Origin: an uncultured Rhodospirillaceae bacterium
GTDB lineage: Bacteria > Pseudomonadota > Alphaproteobacteria > RF32 > CAG-239
Assembly (NCBI GenBank): GCA_900313185.1
Contig: OMQI01000012.1
Coordinates: forward strand, 1 to 16,907
Reading direction: 5' to 3'
DNA: 16,907 nt
The notes below the pieces were generated by a model, which made no database searches, was not told the origin of the DNA, and saw nothing but the letters and a program-made list of their open reading frames with translations. This document shows positions 14,301 through 16,907 of this stretch, in pieces (within the stretch, counting starts at the first letter, position 1; every line of letters starts with the position of its first letter). The position numbers and the translations under genes are program-made.

Positions 14301-16739
14301 ATGGCTATTACAAAATTAACTTCTAACCAACTTTATCGTAAGTGTGATCCCAGCAAATTCGATTTTAAGACAACCGCCGATTTGGAAGAGCGTTTGTCGG
14401 CTTTGGGGCAGGATAGGGCCATAAGTGCGGTTGAGCTCGGTATCCATATTCGTTCTCGAGGATATAATTTGTTCTGTTTAGGACCGGAAGGAACCGGTAA
14501 AATGAGCTTGGTGAAAAGAATTTTGGAAAAAGAAGCCAAGACTCGTAAAACGCCTGATGACTGGGCATACGTATATAATTTTGAAGAGCCTTATAAACCG
14601 TTGGCGGTACGTTTTCCGGCCGGTAAAGCCTGTGCGTTTGCCAAAGACGTTGATGATTTAATAGAAAATCTTTCTACATCATTACCGGCGATTATTGAGT
14701 CGGAAGAATATAAAGCAGCGCTCGGGATTATACGTCAAAAATATAAATCAAAAAAAGACGAATATATCAATATTTTACAAAAGAAAGCCAAGGGTAAGCG
14801 AGTTTCACTTTTGCACATGCAAATGGGGTTGGTAGTTGCCCCGATGAAAGACGGTGAGGTGCTTAATCCGGATTCGTTTGATCAGCTTCCGGAAGAAGAG
14901 AAAAAACTGATTATGGATGATTTGAATGCAATGCAGGAAGAAATCGAAAATGCCACTCAGGATTTACCGCATTGGGAAGAAAAACAAAAGAACGAAGTAA
15001 GCGCCTTACGTGAAAAGTTTGTCAAGATGGCAGTGAAAGAGCCGATAGACGAGTTGCGTAAAAAATATAAAGGTATGTCTTCGGCAGTTAAGTTTTTGAA
15101 ATCGGTGCAAAATCATATTTTGGATAATGTAGATGAATTCGTTCCTGAAGACAAAGAAAAAACAATGCCGCCTGCCGGAGGAGAAGATGATCCGTTGCAG
15201 GTTTTGCTCAGCAAAATGAAGCAACCTGAAGATGATAAGTTTGACAAGCTGAAAGTTAACGTAATTGTCAAAAATACTCCGGGAGCGGGAGCGCCTATAA
15301 TCACCTTAGACCATCCGACACAGGGAAATTTGGTGGGTAAGGTTGAACGTATTCAGCAATATGGTGCATTGCTTACTGACTTTACGCTTATTAAAGCCGG
15401 TGCCTTGCATTGTGCAAACGGGGGATTTTTGTTGCTTGATGCCCGTAAAGTTTTGGAACAGCCTTTTGCGTGGGATTCATTGAAGCGGGCGATTGCCTCT
15501 AAACGTGTAAAGATTGAAGCTCCGAGCGAAGAAACCAGTTTCACCACCATTTCACTCGATCCGGAGCCGATTCCGTTGGATGTCAAAATAGTTTTAACCG
15601 GTGATTTTGAAATTTATGATTTGCTGTGTGAACGTGATCCTGATTTCAGGGATTTCTTCAAAGTAGAAGCTGATTTCGGCATCATTATGGATAGAACCGA
15701 TTACAATGAAATTGAGTATGCAAAGCTTATAGGTTCTCTTTCCAATAAAAAAGGTTTGCGTTCACTCAATCGTCAGGCAGTGGCCAGAATAATCGAACAC
15801 GCTTCACGCTTGGCAGATGATGCTGATAAATTGACAGCGCATATTTCTTCCATTGGCGATTTATTACGTGAAGCCGATTATTGGGCTCGCAAATCCAATT
15901 CCAAACAAATCGGTAAAAATCATATAGATCAGGCTATTGAGGCGCAGATTTATCGTTCTGACAGAGTGAAAAAACACATGTTGGAAGAAATTGATAAAGG
16001 CACGATTTTAATGGATGTCAAAGGCGAAAGAGTCGGACAAATCAATGGTTTGGTGGTATACGATTTCTCCAATTATTCGTTTGGTAAACCGGCACGCATA
16101 ACCGCACAGGTTCGTGTAGGTAAAGGTGATTTTGTGGATATTGAACGTGAAATTGAAATGAGCGGACCTATTCATACCAAAGGTGTTTTAATATTAAAGT
16201 CACTGATTGCAAATCGCTTTGCCAAACACACTCCGCTTTCATTATCTGCCTCTATAGTGTTTGAACAATCATACGGCGGGGTTGATGGTGACAGCGCATC
16301 TTCCACCGAATATTATTGCCTGATTTCTGCTATTACCGGATTACCGATAAAACAGAATATTGCGGTTACCGGTTCCATTAATCAGTTTGGCGAAATCCAA
16401 CCGATAGGCGGTGTAAATGAAAAAATAGAAGGCTTCTTTGATGTTTGTAATCATGGTGGGTTAACCGGTAAGCAAGGCGTCATCATTCCTCGCACCAATG
16501 TGGGTAATTTAATGTTGCGTGCCGATGTGGTACAAGCGGTAGAAGAGGGTAAATTCACTATTTATGCCATAGATACTGTTGATGACGGTATTGAAATTTT
16601 GACCGGCAAGTCGGCAGGTAAGGAGAATAAAAAAGGCGAATTTCCGGCAGACACTGTCAATCGAAAGGTACAGGAAAGCTTAAAAGAGTTCTTTGATGAC
16701 TATGCTAAGTATGCCAAAGAAACACATGGCGGATTTTAA
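14301..16739 (+). CDS. Lon-related AAA+ ATP-dependent protease (LonC/YcbZ-like)
   Basis: An 812-residue protein of the Lon-related group that pairs an AAA_32-type ATPase with a Lon-type (S16) protease domain. Walker A is at 61-69 (GPEGTGKMS, Lys67), with Met68 where Ser/Thr is usual. A long helical insertion follows (about 120-290). Walker B is at 376-381 (FLLLDA, Asp380). The C-terminal protease domain (about 570-775) carries catalytic Ser665 in GDSASS and Lys708 in GGVNEKIEGFF, 43 residues apart as in classical Lon. It lacks the N-terminal substrate-binding domain of housekeeping Lon. It is predicted to be a cytoplasmic protease, perhaps for damaged or regulatory proteins; the substrates are unknown. 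AGGA (14287-14290) precedes ATG 14301. It diverges from the TPR cluster, and the secE promoter follows. Confidence 0.88.
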   Translation: MAITKLTSNQLYRKCDPSKFDFKTTADLEERLSALGQDRAISAVELGIHIRSRGYNLFCLGPEGTGKMSLVKRILEKEAKTRKTPDDWAYVYNFEEPYKPLAVRFPAGKACAFAKDVDDLIENLSTSLPAIIESEEYKAALGIIRQKYKSKKDEYINILQKKAKGKRVSLLHMQMGLVVAPMKDGEVLNPDSFDQLPEEEKKLIMDDLNAMQEEIENATQDLPHWEEKQKNEVSALREKFVKMAVKEPIDELRKKYKGMSSAVKFLKSVQNHILDNVDEFVPEDKEKTMPPAGGEDDPLQVLLSKMKQPEDDKFDKLKVNVIVKNTPGAGAPIITLDHPTQGNLVGKVERIQQYGALLTDFTLIKAGALHCANGGFLLLDARKVLEQPFAWDSLKRAIASKRVKIEAPSEETSFTTISLDPEPIPLDVKIVLTGDFEIYDLLCERDPDFRDFFKVEADFGIIMDRTDYNEIEYAKLIGSLSNKKGLRSLNRQAVARIIEHASRLADDADKLTAHISSIGDLLREADYWARKSNSKQIGKNHIDQAIEAQIYRSDRVKKHMLEEIDKGTILMDVKGERVGQINGLVVYDFSNYSFGKPARITAQVRVGKGDFVDIEREIEMSGPIHTKGVLILKSLIANRFAKHTPLSLSASIVFEQSYGGVDGDSASSTEYYCLISAITGLPIKQNIAVTGSINQFGEIQPIGGVNEKIEGFFDVCNHGGLTGKQGVIIPRTNVGNLMLRADVVQAVEEGKFTIYAIDTVDDGIEILTGKSAGKENKKGEFPADTVNRKVQESLKEFFDDYAKYAKETHGGF

Positions 16740-16770
16740 TAAAAAATACTGAACATAGATAAATAAAAGC

Positions 16771-16800
16771 TTGACATTATGGCAAAACGGCATTTATTAT
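16771..16800 (+). promoter_or_regulatory. Strong sigma70-type promoter of secE
   Basis: Consensus TTGACA (16771-16776) is followed after 18 nt by TATTAT (16795-16800). With a 17-nt gap the -10 would be TTATTA. It is the best promoter in the window. Transcription would begin near 16807, about 57 nt before the ATG at 16864, as expected for a highly expressed secE-nusG-ribosomal protein operon. Confidence 0.65.
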
Positions 16801-16840
16801 GCCGGTAACGTTCGTGGCGATAAAGGTTACGGCATATAAT
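16787..16840. repeat. Overlapping direct and inverted repeats at the secE promoter
   Basis: acggcat occurs at 16787-16793 and again at 16829-16835, a 42-bp offset. Between them atgccg (16799-16804) is the reverse complement of both. The first pair forms a perfect 6-bp stem with a 5-nt loop (16788-16804). The second forms a longer imperfect stem that also includes gtaac/gttac (16805-16809 with 16826-16830). The repeats straddle the -10 box and predicted start site, so they could be operator sites for a DNA-binding regulator. Confidence 0.5.
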
Positions 16841-16863
16841 GAAATTTTGAATAAGGGTTACAA

Positions 16864-16907
16864 ATGAGTACTAGTCCGATACAGTTTTTGCGTCAGGTAA
16901 AACAAGA
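16864..16907 (+). CDS. secE: Preprotein translocase subunit SecE (partial, N-terminus only)
   Basis: Only 14 full codons are visible before the window ends: MSTSPIQFLRQVKQ. The pattern, a short polar start followed by Phe-x-Arg-Gln-Val-Lys/Arg-Gln, matches the beginning of alphaproteobacterial SecE just before its conserved VxWP region, which lies outside the window. SecE is the small membrane subunit of the SecYEG protein-export channel. AAGGG (16853-16857) sits 6 nt before the ATG, and a strong promoter lies upstream. nusG would be expected next if the usual gene order holds. Confidence 0.7.
   Translation, partial: MSTSPIQFLRQVKQ

Noticed and set aside
16779..16808. Nine-codon open frame as a leader peptide of secE
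   Set aside because: It begins upstream of the predicted transcription start and has no ribosome binding site.
16740..16863. tRNA-Trp before secE, a common arrangement
   Set aside because: No cloverleaf, no TTCRA-type T-arm with a matching acceptor stem and no CCA end were found; the repeats present fit a promoter-region dyad better.

Overview
The window reads as a piece of an AT-rich alphaproteobacterial chromosome. Three things point there: the order amiC - mrcA - prfB, a long AsmA/YhdP-like protein with a DUF3971-type core, and a SlyX-family protein ending in Pro-Pro-Pro-His-Tyr. I cannot name a genus. The low GC content would suit a gut-associated or host-adapted lineage, but that is inference. 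No rRNA, tRNA, CRISPR array, transposase or integrase was seen.

Layout. Positions 1-311 are non-coding and AT-rich, with two inverted repeats and two -10-like boxes upstream of amiC. From 312 to 8861 there is a tight plus-strand cluster: amiC (periplasmic peptidoglycan amidase), mrcA (bifunctional penicillin-binding protein 1A), prfB (release factor 2, with a canonical programmed +1 frameshift), a 1077-residue AsmA/YhdP-like membrane-anchored protein and a small HAD-like protein. From mrcA onward the genes overlap or nearly touch, which suggests one transcript joining cell-wall synthesis, translation termination and envelope lipid homeostasis.

From 8862 to 14230 a minus-strand cluster runs the other way: a 493-residue TPR protein, a 456-residue TPR-like protein, a 709-residue protein made almost wholly of about 26 MORN_2 (YwqK-type) repeats, and slyX. 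The first three each carry one N-terminal membrane anchor. By charge distribution the TPR domains probably face the cytoplasm and the MORN_2 array faces outward. I do not recognise this three-protein set as a described system. It is the most accessory-looking part of the window and the best candidate for something new.

A 70-bp divergent region (14231-14300) then leads to a plus-strand Lon-related AAA+ protease with an intact Ser-Lys dyad, followed by a strong promoter with overlapping repeats and the first 14 codons of a gene that looks like secE, cut by the window end.
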